A stretch of 64,000 bases of DNA from Nonomuraea pusilla. Lineage in GTDB: Bacteria; Actinomycetota; Actinomycetes; Streptosporangiales; Streptosporangiaceae. Each line of letters starts with the position of its first letter. The first letter of the stretch is position 1. The DNA lies in NCBI RefSeq assembly GCF_900109355.1, contig NZ_FOBF01000009.1, forward strand, positions 62,001 to 126,000, in the 5' to 3' direction. The position numbers and the translations under genes are program-made. The notes under the pieces were generated by a model. It ran no database searches. It was not told the DNA's origin and saw nothing but the letters and a program-made list of their open reading frames with translations. Of the stretch, positions 24,987 through 32,762 are shown piece after piece.

Positions 24987-25934
24987 TCAGTACGGAGCGG
25001 GCCCGCCGAACTCATCGGGCAGCCCGAACAGCCGGAACAGGCGCGGGTCCAGGTAGGTGGTGACGTGCGCGACGGCGTCGCCGGCCGTCTCCAGCACCAC
25101 CAGGGCGAACGCCGTGCCGTCGCGGTACTGCGCGAACGCGGGCGACCCGCTGGCGCGCGCCGGCACCGCGCGCGAGCCCCCGCAGGGCGGCCCCGACGCG
25201 GCGGCGGCCGTCAGCACGGCGCGCACGGCCTCGCGGCCGGACAGCCACCAGGCGAACGGCGGCATCGACAGGGTGGCGTCCTCGCGCAGCAGCGCCACCA
25301 GGGCGTCCACGTCGTACCGCTCGAACGCCTCGACGTAGCGGGCGAGCAGCCGCTCGTCCACGTCCTCGCCGGGCGCGGGCGGCAGCGCCGGGAGCCGCGA
25401 CCTGGCCCGCTGCAACGCGCTGTTGACGGACGCCGCGCTCGTGCCGAGCAGGGCGGCCACCTCGGCGGCGCTCCAGGCGAGCACGTCGCGCAGGATCAGC
25501 ACCGCGCGCTGCCTGGGCGGCAGGAGCTGCAGCGCCGCCACGAACGCCAGCCGGACCGTCTCCCTGGCCACCGCCGCCTCGGCGGGGTCGCCGGCCGAGG
25601 CGAGCACGCGGCCGTCCGGCACGGGCTGCACCCAGACCCGGTCGGGCAGCGGCTCGCCGAGCGGCGCGCCGGGGACCGCCGCCGGGCCGAGGTCCATCGC
25701 GCGGGCTCGGCGCTGGGGGCCGCGCAGCATGTCGAAGCAGACGTTCGCCGCCACGCGGAACAGCCAGGGGCGCAGCGGGCCGCGGCCCGCGTCGTAGCGG
25801 CGCCAGGCCCGCACCAGCGTCTCCTGGACGGCGTCCTCGGCCTCGAAGCCGGAGCCGAGCATGCGGTAGCAGAACCCGGTCAGCTCGCCCCGGTACCGCT
25901 CCAGCTCGTCCGCACCGGCCCCGAGCCCCGTCAC
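24987..25934 (-). CDS. ECF-type RNA polymerase sigma factor with C-terminal SnoaL-like domain
   Basis: A 315-aa sigma factor. Region 2 (residues ~15-80) reads ELTGFCYRMLGSGFEAEDAVQET and then LFRVAANVCFDMLR. Region 4 (residues ~130-185) reads ALQLLPPRQRAVLILRDVLAW and then SAASVNSALQRARSRL. From ~195 a SnoaL/NTF2-like domain follows (DVDERLLARYVEAFERYDVDALVALL to the C-terminus), as in ECF41/ECF56-like factors whose extension replaces an anti-sigma factor. The GTG at 25934 overlaps the MerR stop by 4 nt (GTGA), so the regulator and sigma factor are co-translated. This makes an unusual cascade in which a MerR ligand sensor sets sigma levels. Confidence 0.88.
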   Translation of the reverse strand: MTGLGAGADELERYRGELTGFCYRMLGSGFEAEDAVQETLVRAWRRYDAGRGPLRPWLFRVAANVCFDMLRGPQRRARAMDLGPAAVPGAPLGEPLPDRVWVQPVPDGRVLASAGDPAEAAVARETVRLAFVAALQLLPPRQRAVLILRDVLAWSAAEVAALLGTSAASVNSALQRARSRLPALPPAPGEDVDERLLARYVEAFERYDVDALVALLREDATLSMPPFAWWLSGREAVRAVLTAAAASGPPCGGSRAVPARASGSPAFAQYRDGTAFALVVLETAGDAVAHVTTYLDPRLFRLFGLPDEFGGPAPY

Positions 25935-26791
25935 GGGCGCGGCTCCTGGCTCAGGGGCGCGGGGGTGACGGGTTCGGGCGGCGACACCTCCATCTGCAGC
26001 TCGGTGACCCAGTCGTCCCGGTTCTCCGGGGAGTGCAGGTACACCTCCCTGGCCAGCCCGCACCCCCGGTGTCCGTGCGCCTCGATCCAGTGCGCCAGGG
26101 CCTGGAAGCTGCCGCCCGCCTCGTCCATGGAGCCGTGGTGGATGACGGTGGCGGCGTGCTCCAGCACGGGCAGGTCCGTGACGAGGAAGTCCTGCCCGGG
26201 GCGGGGCTCGGCGGAGACCTGCATCGCGGCGTGCACCAGCACCGAGCCGTCCTCCCGCGCCTCGTAGTACGCGATGCCGGGCCCCGTGACGGCGACCCCG
26301 GCGACGTCCAGCCGGGAGCAGAGCTCGTCGTAGAGCGGCCCGATCACCGGCGTGATGTCCTCGGGTTCGTAGCTCTTGGCCCGGGCGGCGAGCTCGGCGA
26401 CCCGCACCCGGGGCACCTTCTTGACCACGACCTCGGCGGCCCCCATGTGTCCCTCCGTCTCGATGGCGCGCAGCCTCGCCTCCACGCCGCGCAGCCTGGC
26501 GAGGTCGGCGGAGATCCGCGCCTCGATCTGGGCGCGGCGCAGGCGGACCATGCCGTGCAGCTCCTCGGTGCCCACCTTCTCGTCCAGGATGGCCCTGACC
26601 TGTTCCAGGGTGAAACCGAGGTCCTTGATCGCGACGATCCGGTTGAGCCTGGACAGTTGCGCGGCCTGGTACGAGCGGTAGCCGGTGACCGGATCGACGT
26701 ACGCGGGACGCAGCAGCCCGACGGCGTCGTAGTGCCGCAGCATGCGGACGGACACGAGCCCCAGCCTGGCGAACTCTCCGATGCTGAACAT
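25931..26791 (-). CDS. MerR-family regulator with GyrI-like effector-binding domain
   Basis: A 286-aa ligand-responsive activator of the BmrR/TipA style. The winged HTH occupies residues 1-70 (MFSIGEFARLGLVSVRMLRHYDAVGLL...GYRSYQ), a dimerisation coiled coil ~75-120, and a C-terminal effector domain ~128-275 opening VVVKKVPRVRVAELAA with YEAREDG and ending LQMEVSPP. Cysteines in the metal-sensing positions are absent, so an organic ligand is likelier than a metal. It lies first in the operon with the ECF sigma and GyrI-like genes. Upstream is a textbook MerR promoter with a 19-bp spacer and dyad, so it probably activates its own operon by DNA untwisting. Confidence 0.92.
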   Translation of the reverse strand: MFSIGEFARLGLVSVRMLRHYDAVGLLRPAYVDPVTGYRSYQAAQLSRLNRIVAIKDLGFTLEQVRAILDEKVGTEELHGMVRLRRAQIEARISADLARLRGVEARLRAIETEGHMGAAEVVVKKVPRVRVAELAARAKSYEPEDITPVIGPLYDELCSRLDVAGVAVTGPGIAYYEAREDGSVLVHAAMQVSAEPRPGQDFLVTDLPVLEHAATVIHHGSMDEAGGSFQALAHWIEAHGHRGCGLAREVYLHSPENRDDWVTELQMEVSPPEPVTPAPLSQEPRP

Positions 26792-26801
26792 GTCCTCCCC
26801 A

Positions 26802-26832
26802 GGTGTAGGGCCTCACACGGTGTCAGGGTCAA
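26802..26832 (-). promoter_or_regulatory. MerR-type promoter with 19-bp spacer and central dyad
   Basis: On the minus strand TTGACC (26832-26827) and TACACC (26807-26802) are separated by exactly 19 bp. The spacer and flank hold the near-perfect dyad CCTCACACGGTGTCAGG (26811-26827). Over-long spacers with a dyad between the hexamers are the signature of MerR-activated promoters. The MerR start codon is 11 nt downstream of the -10 box. Confidence 0.88.
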
Positions 26833-26879
26833 GCTATGGCGTTCCCCATCGGTTTGAGGTAGTTTCCGAGGCAGCATCG

Positions 26880-26893
26880 ACCGAACGTTCGGT
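26880..26893 (+). promoter_or_regulatory. TetR operator
   Basis: ACCGAACGTTCGGT is a perfect 14-bp palindrome 8 nt upstream of the TetR start codon. It resembles operators of actinobacterial TetR repressors of fatty-acid and acyl-CoA genes, and probably autoregulates this TetR/acyl-CoA ligase/hydratase unit. Confidence 0.8.
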
Positions 26894-26901
26894 AGGAACC
26901 T

Positions 26902-27606
26902 TTGGACCTCCAGGACCGCGACCTCGACCCGAGCCTTCGCATCCGCACCGCGGCAGTGCTGCTCTTCGCCCGGCAGGGCTATGCCGCGACCGGCGTGCGC
27001 GACCTGGCCAGGGCCGTCAACATGACCAACGCCGGGATCTACCACCACGTGTCCAGCAAGGAGGCGCTGCTGGCCGACCTGATGCGCGACGGTCACGGGC
27101 GGCTGCTCGACTCCACCGCGCGCGTGCTGCGCGACGCCGCGCGGCCCGCCGAGCGGCTCGCCCTGCTCATCGGCTCGCTCACGGCCGTCCACGCGCTCAA
27201 CCCCCTGATCACCCGGGTCATGGACGGCGAGCTCCGCTCCCTGACCCCCGGCTCCCCCGCCCACGACGAGATCATCGCCCTGCGCGACGCCTACGAGGAC
27301 CACTGGCGCGCCGCCCTGTCCGACGGGGTGGCCGAGGGCTCCTTCCACGTCGCCGACCAGAGGCTGACCAGGCTCGCCCTGATGTCCATGTGCACCGGCA
27401 CCAGCGAGTGGTACCGCCCCGACGGCGACTCCACCCTGGAGCAGGTGTGCGCCGAGTTCGTCGCGATCGGCCTGGCCGCCGTCCGCGCGCCGGGCGACGC
27501 CTCCGCCCGGGTGCCCGCGACCCCCGACTTCTCGCTGCTGCCTCACTTCCCCTGGGAGCCGCCGGATGACCGACACGATCCCCGACCTGTTACGGCACGC
27601 CGCTAG
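26902..27606 (+). CDS. TetR/AcrR family transcriptional repressor
   Basis: A 234-aa repressor. The N-terminal HTH is RIRTAAVLLFARQGYAATGVRDLARAVNMTNAGIYHHVSSKEALLADLM (residues ~11-60). The helical C-terminal ligand domain is typical of regulators of acyl-CoA metabolism. The TTG at 26902 is preceded by AGGAACC and by the palindromic operator at 26880. The last 41 nt overlap the start of the acyl-CoA ligase in another frame, so the genes are transcribed together and the ligand is plausibly the CoA thioester made by the neighbours. The long, low-complexity tail (PPDDRHDPRPVTARR) is encoded in the overlap and may be dispensable. Confidence 0.9.
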   Translation: MDLQDRDLDPSLRIRTAAVLLFARQGYAATGVRDLARAVNMTNAGIYHHVSSKEALLADLMRDGHGRLLDSTARVLRDAARPAERLALLIGSLTAVHALNPLITRVMDGELRSLTPGSPAHDEIIALRDAYEDHWRAALSDGVAEGSFHVADQRLTRLALMSMCTGTSEWYRPDGDSTLEQVCAEFVAIGLAAVRAPGDASARVPATPDFSLLPHFPWEPPDDRHDPRPVTARR

Positions 27607-29113
27607 AACCCACGGCGACCACGAGTTCCTCCGCTTCCCCGCGCCCCCGCCCTCTCCTGAGCCCTCTCCCGGGCCCTCTGCCGGGCCCTCTGCCGGGCCC
27701 TTCCCCGCCTCGCTGAGCTTCGCCGATGCCGACGCGCTGTCGGACCGGCTGGCCGCCGCCCTCGCCGCCGAGGGCGTACGGCCCGGCGACCGGGTGGCGA
27801 TCATGCTGGACAACGTGCCGGGCTGGCCGCTGACCTGGTTCGCCGTGCTCAAGGCAGGGGCGATCGCCGTCCCGGTGAACGTCCGCTACCGCGCGGCCGA
27901 CCTTGAGCACGTCCTGACCGACTCCGGCGCCGTCGCCACCGTCACCACGCCCGAGCACGCCGCCGCCGTGCCCGGCAGGGTGCTCACGCTGACCGGCCTG
28001 CTGTCGCGGCCCGCCGCGGGGCCGCCGCCCGAGGTCGAGGTCCGCCCGGACGACCTCGCCAACTTCCAGTACACGTCGGGGACGACCGGCTTCCCGAAGG
28101 CCTGCATGCTCACCCACAACTACTGGCTCGCGACCGCCGCGGCCGTCGCCGACCTGGTACGCCTGCGCCCCGACGACGTCGTGCTGATCGCCCAGACGTA
28201 CTCGTACATGGACCCCCAGTGGACCACCGTGCTCTGCCTCCTCGGCGGCGTCCCGCAGGTGGTGCTCCCCCGCTTCTCCGCCTCCGGCTTCTGGGCGTCC
28301 GCGAGGGAGCACGGCGCCACCCTCACGTACGTGCTCGGCACCATGCCCCTGCTCATGCACAAGCAGCCGCCCCACCCGCTCGACCGGGAGAACAGGATGC
28401 GGCTCGTGCTCTGCTCCGGCATCGCCCCCGACCTGCACCGAGCCTTCGAGCAGCGCTGGGGCGCCCCCTGGCGCGAGCTGTACGGCTCCACCGAGAGCGG
28501 CGCCGACCTGCTGGCCGCGCCCGAGGCGGACGACACCGTCGGCACCGGCGCCATGGGCCTCCCGCCACCCGGCAAGGAGGTCGTGATCGACGAGGAGACC
28601 GGCGAGATCCTCGTCCGCGGCGCGCCGATGATGAAGGGCTACTGGAACCACCCGGAAGCCACCGCCCACGCCTTCCGCGGCGGCTGGTACCACACCGGCG
28701 ACCTCGGCCGGCGCGACGAGAAGGGCTACGTCCACCATGCCGGGCGGCTGAAGGACATGGTCCGCAGGGGCGGCGAGAACATCTCCTGCGCCGAGGTCGA
28801 GAGCGTGCTCACCCGCCACCCGGCCGTGCTCGCCGCCGCTCTCGTGCCCATCCCCGACGAGCTGTTCGGGGAGCTGCCGAAGGCGTTCGTCCAGCTCAGG
28901 CCCGGCCATCTCGCGGACGCCTCGACGGCCGCGAGCATCGTCGCGCACGCCAGGGAGCGCCTGGCCCGCTTCAAGGTCCCCGCGTACGTGGAGTTCGTGC
29001 CCGGCTTCACGCTGACGCCGTCCGCCCGGATCGAGAAGCGCCACCTGCTGCGCCCGGAACGGGACCAGCGCGCCGCCCCCGCCTTCGCCGCCGACCCCGA
29101 GGAGCCCCGATGA
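27566..29113 (+). CDS. AMP-forming acyl-CoA synthetase (ANL superfamily)
   Basis: A 515-aa ligase that adenylates a carboxylic acid and transfers it to CoA. The core motifs are the P-loop YTSGTTGFPKACMLTH (~residue 172), the LYGSTES adenine-binding motif (~308), the hinge region WYHTGDLGRRDEKGY (~373) and the C-terminal GRLKDMVRRGGENIS (~393). The catalytic Lys lies in TPSARIEKRHL near the end. An insertion at residues ~27-46 is Pro/Ser/Gly-rich and comes from a 12-bp tandem repeat; the usual family has only a short loop there. It overlaps the TetR gene by 41 nt and is coupled to the enoyl-CoA hydratase by an ATGA overlap, so the three genes form one catabolic unit. The substrate is unknown. 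Confidence 0.93.
   Translation: MTDTIPDLLRHAARTHGDHEFLRFPAPPPSPEPSPGPSAGPSAGPFPASLSFADADALSDRLAAALAAEGVRPGDRVAIMLDNVPGWPLTWFAVLKAGAIAVPVNVRYRAADLEHVLTDSGAVATVTTPEHAAAVPGRVLTLTGLLSRPAAGPPPEVEVRPDDLANFQYTSGTTGFPKACMLTHNYWLATAAAVADLVRLRPDDVVLIAQTYSYMDPQWTTVLCLLGGVPQVVLPRFSASGFWASAREHGATLTYVLGTMPLLMHKQPPHPLDRENRMRLVLCSGIAPDLHRAFEQRWGAPWRELYGSTESGADLLAAPEADDTVGTGAMGLPPPGKEVVIDEETGEILVRGAPMMKGYWNHPEATAHAFRGGWYHTGDLGRRDEKGYVHHAGRLKDMVRRGGENISCAEVESVLTRHPAVLAAALVPIPDELFGELPKAFVQLRPGHLADASTAASIVAHARERLARFKVPAYVEFVPGFTLTPSARIEKRHLLRPERDQRAAPAFAADPEEPR
27649..27708 (+). repeat. 12-bp in-frame tandem repeat in the acyl-CoA ligase
   Basis: Five successive 12-bp units start at 27649, 27661, 27673, 27685 and 27697. 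The units at 27673 and 27685 are identical (GCCCTCTGCCGG) and the others differ by a few bases. They encode PSPE, PSPG, PSAG, PSAG and PFP. Slippage would change the copy number by four residues without a frameshift. Confidence 0.85.
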
Positions 29114-29844
29114 TCGACGTGACCGTGCGCGACGAGGTGGCCGTGATCACCCTGACGCGTCCCGAGAAGCTGAACGCGCTGACCGCCGGCATGCGCAGGC
29201 GGCTGGCCGAGGAGGTGCGCGCCCACGGCGACGGCAAGGCCGCCCGCGGGATCGTCGTCACCGGCACGGGCCGGGCGTTCTCCGCGGGCGAGGACCTCCA
29301 CGAGGCCGCGGGGCGCTCCCTGGTGGAGGAGGTGGAGCTGTTCCACGACATGACGAGGGCCGTGCTGGAGACCAGGGTGCCAGTGGCCGCCGCCGTGAAC
29401 GGCCTGGCCGTGGGCGGCGCCGCCGAGTGGACGATGTGCTTCGACACCCGCATCGGCACGCCGGCGGCGGAGTACTTCCTGCCCGAGAACCACATCGGCC
29501 TGTCGGTCTCGAACGCGGCCAGCTACCTGCTGCCCCGGCTCGTCGGGGCGAGGGCGCTGCCCCTGGTGCTGGAGTCGTCCAGGCTGAGCGCCGAGGAGGC
29601 GCTGGCCGCAGGGCTGCTCGACGAGATCGTGCCGCAGGACGAGCTGGTGCGGGCCGCGATCGCCCGCATCCATCGCTGGACGCTCCCCGGCACCGCCACC
29701 GCCACCCACCTGGAGCTGCTGCGCCCGCCCCGCTCGGAGGTGGAGCGGGCCTTCGTCGCCGAGACGGAGGCCGCGCGCCACGTCGAGCAGAGCGGCATCG
29801 CGAGAGCCGGCATCGAACGCTTCGCCAACCGCCCCAGACCGTGA
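29110..29844 (+). CDS. Enoyl-CoA hydratase/isomerase (crotonase) family protein
   Basis: A 244-aa crotonase. The first strand is VAVITLTRPEKLNAL. Oxyanion-hole residues lie in GRAFSAGEDLHE and NGLAVGGAAEWTM. The two acidic positions used for hydration are both present: Glu in GGAAEW and Glu in FLPENHIG. Hydratase activity is therefore possible rather than a degenerate function. The ATG at 29110 overlaps the ligase stop by 4 nt. With the ligase upstream it probably handles the second step of a short acyl-CoA degradation route; no acyl-CoA dehydrogenase or thiolase is adjacent. Confidence 0.9.
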   Translation: MIDVTVRDEVAVITLTRPEKLNALTAGMRRRLAEEVRAHGDGKAARGIVVTGTGRAFSAGEDLHEAAGRSLVEEVELFHDMTRAVLETRVPVAAAVNGLAVGGAAEWTMCFDTRIGTPAAEYFLPENHIGLSVSNAASYLLPRLVGARALPLVLESSRLSAEEALAAGLLDEIVPQDELVRAAIARIHRWTLPGTATATHLELLRPPRSEVERAFVAETEAARHVEQSGIARAGIERFANRPRP

Positions 29845-29860
29845 CCGGGGCGGGGGCGGG

Positions 29861-30469
29861 TCAGGAGACCACGATCGCGATGACCACCAGGGCGACCGCG
29901 AGCACCAGCACGGCGACGGCGTCGAGCGACCAGGTCACCCGGACGGCCTCCGCCTCGGCGCCCCGCCGTCTCGCCTTGTCGGCGCGCTCCCTGATCTGCT
30001 CGCCCACCCAGTCGGCGTGCGTCTTCCCGGTGAACGCCTCGGCCGCCGCCTGCTCGGCCTTCGTGAGCGTGGGCTCGGTGGTGAAGCGCCCGCGCCGCTC
30101 CACCGGCCGGCCGCGGCGCTGCGCCCTGGCCCGCTCGCGGGCGCTGCTCATCGGCGTCCACAGCCGCAGCACCTGCTCGTCGTACGCGACGTTCACCGAG
30201 TGCGACACGGTCACGTCGGCGACGGCGGCCCACGGCACGAACGTCGTGCGCAGCGGGTTGCGCCCGAGCAGGCCGTGCTCGGTGAAGACGGTGGCGGGCC
30301 TGAGCGCGATGACGTAGACGAGCGCGGTGATGGCGCCCAGCACCGCCAGCGCCACCAGCGACGGCTTGCCGTTGTAGTGGGCCGTCAGGTCCCAGACGTT
30401 GAACGCGACGAAGGCCAGCCAGACCCAGCCGAGCACGTAGGCGGTCTTCGACCGGTAGACCTGTTTCAC
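29861..30469 (-). CDS. Membrane protein with bacterial PH-like domain
   Basis: A 202-aa protein with two N-terminal hydrophobic helices (AYVLGWVWLAFVAFNVWDL and LVALAVLGAITALVYVIAL). A ~65-residue PH-like beta domain follows (ATVFTEHGLLGRNPLRTTFVPWAAVADVTV), then a basic linker and a C-terminal helix (AVAVLVLAVALVVIAIVV). The GTG at 30469 overlaps the adenosine deaminase stop (GTGA), so it is co-translated with add. Such proteins are common and uncharacterised in actinobacteria. There is no catalytic motif, and the link to purine metabolism may be only positional. Confidence 0.8.
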   Translation of the reverse strand: MKQVYRSKTAYVLGWVWLAFVAFNVWDLTAHYNGKPSLVALAVLGAITALVYVIALRPATVFTEHGLLGRNPLRTTFVPWAAVADVTVSHSVNVAYDEQVLRLWTPMSSARERARAQRRGRPVERRGRFTTEPTLTKAEQAAAEAFTGKTHADWVGEQIRERADKARRRGAEAEAVRVTWSLDAVAVLVLAVALVVIAIVVS

Positions 30470-31539
30470 GGCTGCCACTTGAGCTGGGCGAACCCCGGCT
30501 TGATGACGCCGTTGATCAGCGCGAGCCGCTCGTCGAACGGGATGAAAGCGGACTTCATCGCGTTCACCGTGAACCACTGCAGGTCATCCCAGCCGTAGCC
30601 GAACGCCTCGACCAGCTTGGCGAACTCCTGCGACACGCTGGTGGAGCTCATGAGCCGGTTGTCGGTGTTGACCGTGACCCTGAAGTACAGGCGGCGCAGC
30701 AGCCCGATGGGGTGTTCGGCGATGGAGGCGGCGGCGCCCGTCTGCAGGTTGGACGTGGGGCACATCTCGAGCGGGATGCGCTTGTCGCGCACGTACGCGG
30801 CCAGCCGGCCCAGCTTGGCGGAGCCGTCGTCGGTGACCACGATGTCGTCGATGATGCGCACGCCGTGGCCGAGCCGGTCGGCGCCGCACCACTGGATGGC
30901 CTGCCAGATGGACGGCAGCCCGAACGCCTCGCCGGCGTGGATGGTGAAGTGCGCGTTCTCCCTCTGGAGGTACTCGAACGCGTCGAGGTGGCGGGTGGGC
31001 GGGTAGCCCGCCTCCGCCCCGGCGATGTCGAACCCGACCACGCCGACGTCGCGGTAGCGCACGGCCAGCTCGGCGATCTCCCTGGACCTGGCCTGGTGGC
31101 GCATGGCCGTCAGCAGCGTGCCGACGCGGATGCCCCGCCCCTGCGAGCCCAGCCTGAACCCGTCGAGCACCGCCTCGACGACCTCGTCGAGGCTCAGGCC
31201 CGTGGTGGTGTGCTGCTCGGGGGCGAACCGCACCTCGGCGTAGACGACGCCGTCGGCCGCGAGGTCCTCGGCGCACTCGGCCGCCACCCTGACCAGCGAC
31301 TCGCGGGTCTGCATCACGCCGACCGTGTGGTCGAACGTCTCCAGGTAGCGTTCGAGCGACCCCGAGTCGGAGGCCTCCTCGAACCACTGGCGGAGGTGGC
31401 CGGGGTCGGTGGTGGGCAGCCGGTCGTACCCGGACTCCCGTGCCAGCTCGACGATCGTCTCGGCGCGCAGGCCGCCGTCTAGGTGATCGTGGAGCAGCAC
31501 CTTGGGAGCCCGGCGGATCTCGTCAAGCGTGGGACTCAT
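30466..31539 (-). CDS. add: Adenosine deaminase
   Basis: A 357-aa zinc enzyme converting adenosine and deoxyadenosine to inosine. Metal and catalytic motifs are all present: LLHDHLDGGLR (two zinc His), TIHAGEAFG (zinc His and catalytic Glu pair), RLGHGVRI (His), and NTDNRLMSS with the terminal Asp ligand. MCPTSN is also typical. The ATG at 31539 begins MSPTLDEIRRAPKVLLHDH. An upstream in-frame start at 31575 would add 12 residues that are not typical of the family. TATCAT lies 8-13 nt before the ATG, suggesting a leaderless transcript. Its product, inosine, is the substrate of the PNP encoded at 22 kb. Confidence 0.95.
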   Translation of the reverse strand: MSPTLDEIRRAPKVLLHDHLDGGLRAETIVELARESGYDRLPTTDPGHLRQWFEEASDSGSLERYLETFDHTVGVMQTRESLVRVAAECAEDLAADGVVYAEVRFAPEQHTTTGLSLDEVVEAVLDGFRLGSQGRGIRVGTLLTAMRHQARSREIAELAVRYRDVGVVGFDIAGAEAGYPPTRHLDAFEYLQRENAHFTIHAGEAFGLPSIWQAIQWCGADRLGHGVRIIDDIVVTDDGSAKLGRLAAYVRDKRIPLEMCPTSNLQTGAAASIAEHPIGLLRRLYFRVTVNTDNRLMSSTSVSQEFAKLVEAFGYGWDDLQWFTVNAMKSAFIPFDERLALINGVIKPGFAQLKWQP

Positions 31540-31608
31540 CTGGCCATGATACGAGCCCCCGGCCCTGCCCTTCACGACCCGCCGGCCGCCCGCGCGGTGG
31601 CTCCGCCG

Positions 31609-31962
31609 TCACTCGTCGCGGCGGGCGGACTCCGGGGAGAAGGCCGGCAGGCAGACGGCGACGTACTCGGCGCCCTCGGGCCCGGAGCTGTAGCGGATCC
31701 GCTCGCCCGGGGACGTCACCACCGACTGCCCCGCGCCCACCTCGACGACGCCGCCGTCGTGCTCGACCAGCACCGACCCGCGCAGCACCACGGTGTACTC
31801 GGCGAACTCGGGGGTCTGGAACGGCTCGGTCCAGCCGGGCGGCGCGGTCATGTGGGCGATGGACACCGCCTCGTCGCCGCTGTTGACGCGGCCGACGTGC
31901 TCGTCGATGACTTTGCCGCCGGGGACGGGGACGCGGGTCGGGCCCTCGATCTTTCTCACCAC
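31609..31962 (-). CDS. Small cupin-domain protein
   Basis: A 117-aa single-domain cupin: AHMTAPPGWTEPFQTPEFAEYTVVLRGSVLVEHDGGVVEVGAGQSVVTSPGERIRYSS in two jelly-roll halves, given here as motifs only at residues ~28-90. The usual first-motif histidines are replaced (W-T-E-P-F), so metal binding is uncertain. The GTG pair at 31962/31959 starts 5 nt after the lipoprotein stop, with no separate ribosome site, so it is read through from the upstream gene. The role is unknown; similar stand-alone cupins are often sugar- or amine-binding or detoxification proteins. Confidence 0.75.
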   Translation of the reverse strand: MVRKIEGPTRVPVPGGKVIDEHVGRVNSGDEAVSIAHMTAPPGWTEPFQTPEFAEYTVVLRGSVLVEHDGGVVEVGAGQSVVTSPGERIRYSSGPEGAEYVAVCLPAFSPESARRDE

Positions 31963-31967
31963 GCAGG

Positions 31968-32549
31968 TCAGTGTGCCACGTCGAGGACGAGCCTGGTCGG
32001 GGTGGTCTGCTCGCGTACCTGGAAGGGCGCCTGGCGGGCGAGGACGAGGCCGATGCCGACGTGGCCCTCGAAGTCGCTCGTCCTGATGATCCTGGTGACG
32101 TTGGGCAGGTCGGAGGCGTAGACGGGCCCGCCCGCCCAGGCCTGGCCCTGCTCGGTGTGGGCGTTGGCGGGGCTGAGCGTCAGTTCGAGGAACGCCTTGC
32201 CCTTCTCGTGGAGGGGCTTGCCCGAACCGTCTTGGATGAGCTCGTTCACCCATTTCACGGTGTATCCCGGCATTTCGCCTTGGAGGTCCACGACCACCCG
32301 GTCGTACGACTCCTCGGCCTTGTACGTGACGGCCGACACGATGGCGGGCGTGCCGCCCTCGCGCAGGACCTCCACCTCGGCGGTGCTCGTGGGAGCGGGC
32401 TGCGCGGCCTCGGCGGGCGCCTGGCCGGCGCCGGGCGCCGCGGTGGACTGGCCGGCGGTGCCGCACCCGCCCAGGGCGGCGACGCAGGCGGACAGGACGA
32501 GTGCGGCCAGCGCGCGGGGCGGCCGGCCGGACACGGATGACGGGCGCAT
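31968..32549 (-). CDS. AMIN-like domain lipoprotein
   Basis: A 193-aa lipoprotein. The signal peptide (residues 1-28) ends in a lipobox VAALGGC with the lipidated Cys at ~29. A Ala/Pro/Ser-rich spacer follows, then a ~120-residue beta domain (VSAVTYKAEESYDRVVVDLQG ... PTRLVLDVAH). The YDRVVVDLQG and TRLVLDVAH edges match actinobacterial AMIN-like domains, thought to bind cell-wall glycans. The ATG at 32549 gives a normal signal; an earlier start at 32651 would add 34 non-signal residues. It is followed at 5 nt by the cupin gene. Confidence 0.82.
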   Translation of the reverse strand: MRPSSVSGRPPRALAALVLSACVAALGGCGTAGQSTAAPGAGQAPAEAAQPAPTSTAEVEVLREGGTPAIVSAVTYKAEESYDRVVVDLQGEMPGYTVKWVNELIQDGSGKPLHEKGKAFLELTLSPANAHTEQGQAWAGGPVYASDLPNVTRIIRTSDFEGHVGIGLVLARQAPFQVREQTTPTRLVLDVAH

Positions 32550-32719
32550 GACCCGATGATGCCCCAGGTCACAGCCCCGGGACGGGCATAGACGCGAACC
32601 CGCTCGCCCTTTCGCCGCGCGGGGCCGTCCCGTGGGGGTGATCCGCCACATACATGAGGAGATAGACGGGCTTATCGGCCTTTACCAGGAATCAAGGGCT
32701 TTCTGCATGACATGACGAG

Positions 32720-32747
32720 AGGGCCCCGGCGGCACCGCCGGGGCCCT
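32720..32747. terminator. Strong terminator after the MFS exporter
   Basis: A perfect 13-bp palindromic stem (AGGGCCCCGGCGG with its complement) and a 2-4 nt loop sit 15 nt past the MFS stop on the minus strand. They lie before the lipoprotein promoter region. Confidence 0.85.
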
Positions 32748-32762
32748 TCCACCGTGGAGCGG

